Source: Bacteroidota bacterium
Lineage (GTDB): Bacteria > Bacteroidota > Bacteroidia > M30B66
Reading direction: 5' to 3'
NCBI GenBank assembly: GCA_020438185.1
Contig: JAGQVC010000122.1
Coordinates: 1 to 5,906, forward strand
Length of the DNA stretch: 5,906 nt
A model generated the notes under the pieces. It saw only the letters and a program-made list of their open reading frames with translations, had not been told where the DNA came from and made no database searches. A program made the position numbers and the translations under genes. Shown piece by piece: positions 5,347 through 5,906 of this stretch; positions within the stretch are counted from its first letter, which is position 1, and every line of letters starts with the position of its first letter.

Positions 5347-5906
5347 ATGAATTTAATGCAGTATCAAATGAAATTTATATTACCGTCTATTAAGGTGTTA
5401 ATTTTATTCCATCTTACGATCTTTATTAATTCGGAATTAATTTGTCAGATCCCTGAGCCTTCTGTGGATAGAATGATATACGATGTTGCTGTACCTGAAG
5501 TTTATGAAGATCATTCAGTGTCTTATTACAAGCAGGATGGCAAGTATGGTTTTATCCTGGAAGGCAATCTCAAACAAGAAGCCGTTTACGATAGAATTTC
5601 ATCTGGTGTAAATGGATTTATTGTTGTGAAAGACAATAAATATGGAATCACTAATCAGAAAGCAGAAATAATTCTGAGTCCATCATTTGATAGTATTCGG
5701 GTGTTCAATCCCTATTATCTGATAAAAGTGAATAATAAATACGGAGTATTGTCTTCTTCAGGAGAACTTATTCAAAAACCATCTTTCGATAAAATATTTG
5801 GTGTAAACAAATACGTTACTGTAATTCAGGATAATAAAGGCAAAATAAAACTCGTATTAAATACAACCGGGGAGATTATGGCCGGTAAGAATATTCAATA
5901 CGTAAA
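5347..5906 (+). CDS. Exported WG/KYG-repeat protein, N-terminal part (3' end outside the window)
   Basis: An open frame of 186 codons with no stop before the window edge. The N-terminus (about residues 9-33) has a Lys-containing start and a hydrophobic core ending ELICQ, consistent with a signal peptide. Cys33 is preceded by Ile, so it does not fit a normal lipobox. From residue 60 on, repeats of about 33 residues appear: KYGF at 66, KYGI at 98 and KYGV at 131, each followed by a Y/F-D-x-I unit (81-84, 114-117, 147-150). A fourth, degenerate unit begins around 162 (DNKGKIKLV). This is the layout of the WG-containing (KWG) repeat family, with Tyr in place of Trp. Such repeats are thought to form beta-rich structures, and their role is mostly unknown. 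The start ATG 5347 is favoured by AGGAG. The 18-bp gap after DUF4386 suggests a shared transcript. Total length and any C-terminal domain cannot be seen. Confidence 0.8.
   Translation, partial: MNLMQYQMKFILPSIKVLILFHLTIFINSELICQIPEPSVDRMIYDVAVPEVYEDHSVSYYKQDGKYGFILEGNLKQEAVYDRISSGVNGFIVVKDNKYGITNQKAEIILSPSFDSIRVFNPYYLIKVNNKYGVLSSSGELIQKPSFDKIFGVNKYVTVIQDNKGKIKLVLNTTGEIMAGKNIQYV

Noticed and set aside
1..5906. CRISPR array, tRNA/rRNA gene, insertion sequence, toxin-antitoxin or defence module
   Set aside because: No spaced direct repeats, tRNA-like folds, transposase motifs or paired small genes were found on either strand.

Overview
The window looks like a chromosomal segment from a member of the Bacteroidota (Bacteroidetes). 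Four things point there. A gene of the Bacteroidetes-specific IPExxxVDY family sits between the rnc and pyk genes. A secreted DUF4476 protein follows. A perfect match to the Bacteroidetes -7 promoter element (TAnnTTTG) lies upstream of the DUF4476 gene. Most genes lack a Shine-Dalgarno sequence. All protein genes lie on the + strand. I cannot place the organism below phylum level.

Layout: positions 1-3263 form a tight housekeeping cluster. It holds the 3' end of rnc (RNase III, cut by the window edge), a small conserved protein of unknown function (IPExxxVDY family), pyk (pyruvate kinase) and an M42-family metallo-aminopeptidase. The last three are separated by only 3 and 9 bp and are probably co-transcribed. 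A 103-bp gap follows, with a candidate promoter and an overlapping inverted repeat. It leads into a single gene for a secreted DUF4476 protein with a Pro/Thr/Gln-rich linker (3367-4434), closed by a strong intrinsic terminator (4456-4493).

After the terminator the DNA is visibly more AT-rich and the genes are accessory in character. There is a 201-bp gap with a compact hairpin, then a six-helix membrane protein of the DUF4386 family (4636-5328). An exported protein with WG-type (here KYG) repeats begins 18 bp later and runs off the right edge. It is absent from a closed-ORF listing because it has no stop codon in the window.

How they fit together: rnc (RNA processing) and pyk (last step of glycolysis) are core functions linked by gene order rather than by pathway. 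The M42 peptidase probably shares their transcript. The DUF4476 gene looks like an independent unit with its own promoter and terminator. The DUF4386 and WG-repeat genes look like a second, unrelated pair. I found no tRNA, rRNA, CRISPR array, transposase or phage gene. I see no convincing evidence of a wholly new multi-gene system. The least understood items are the IPExxxVDY protein, the DUF4476 protein and the DUF4386/WG-repeat pair.
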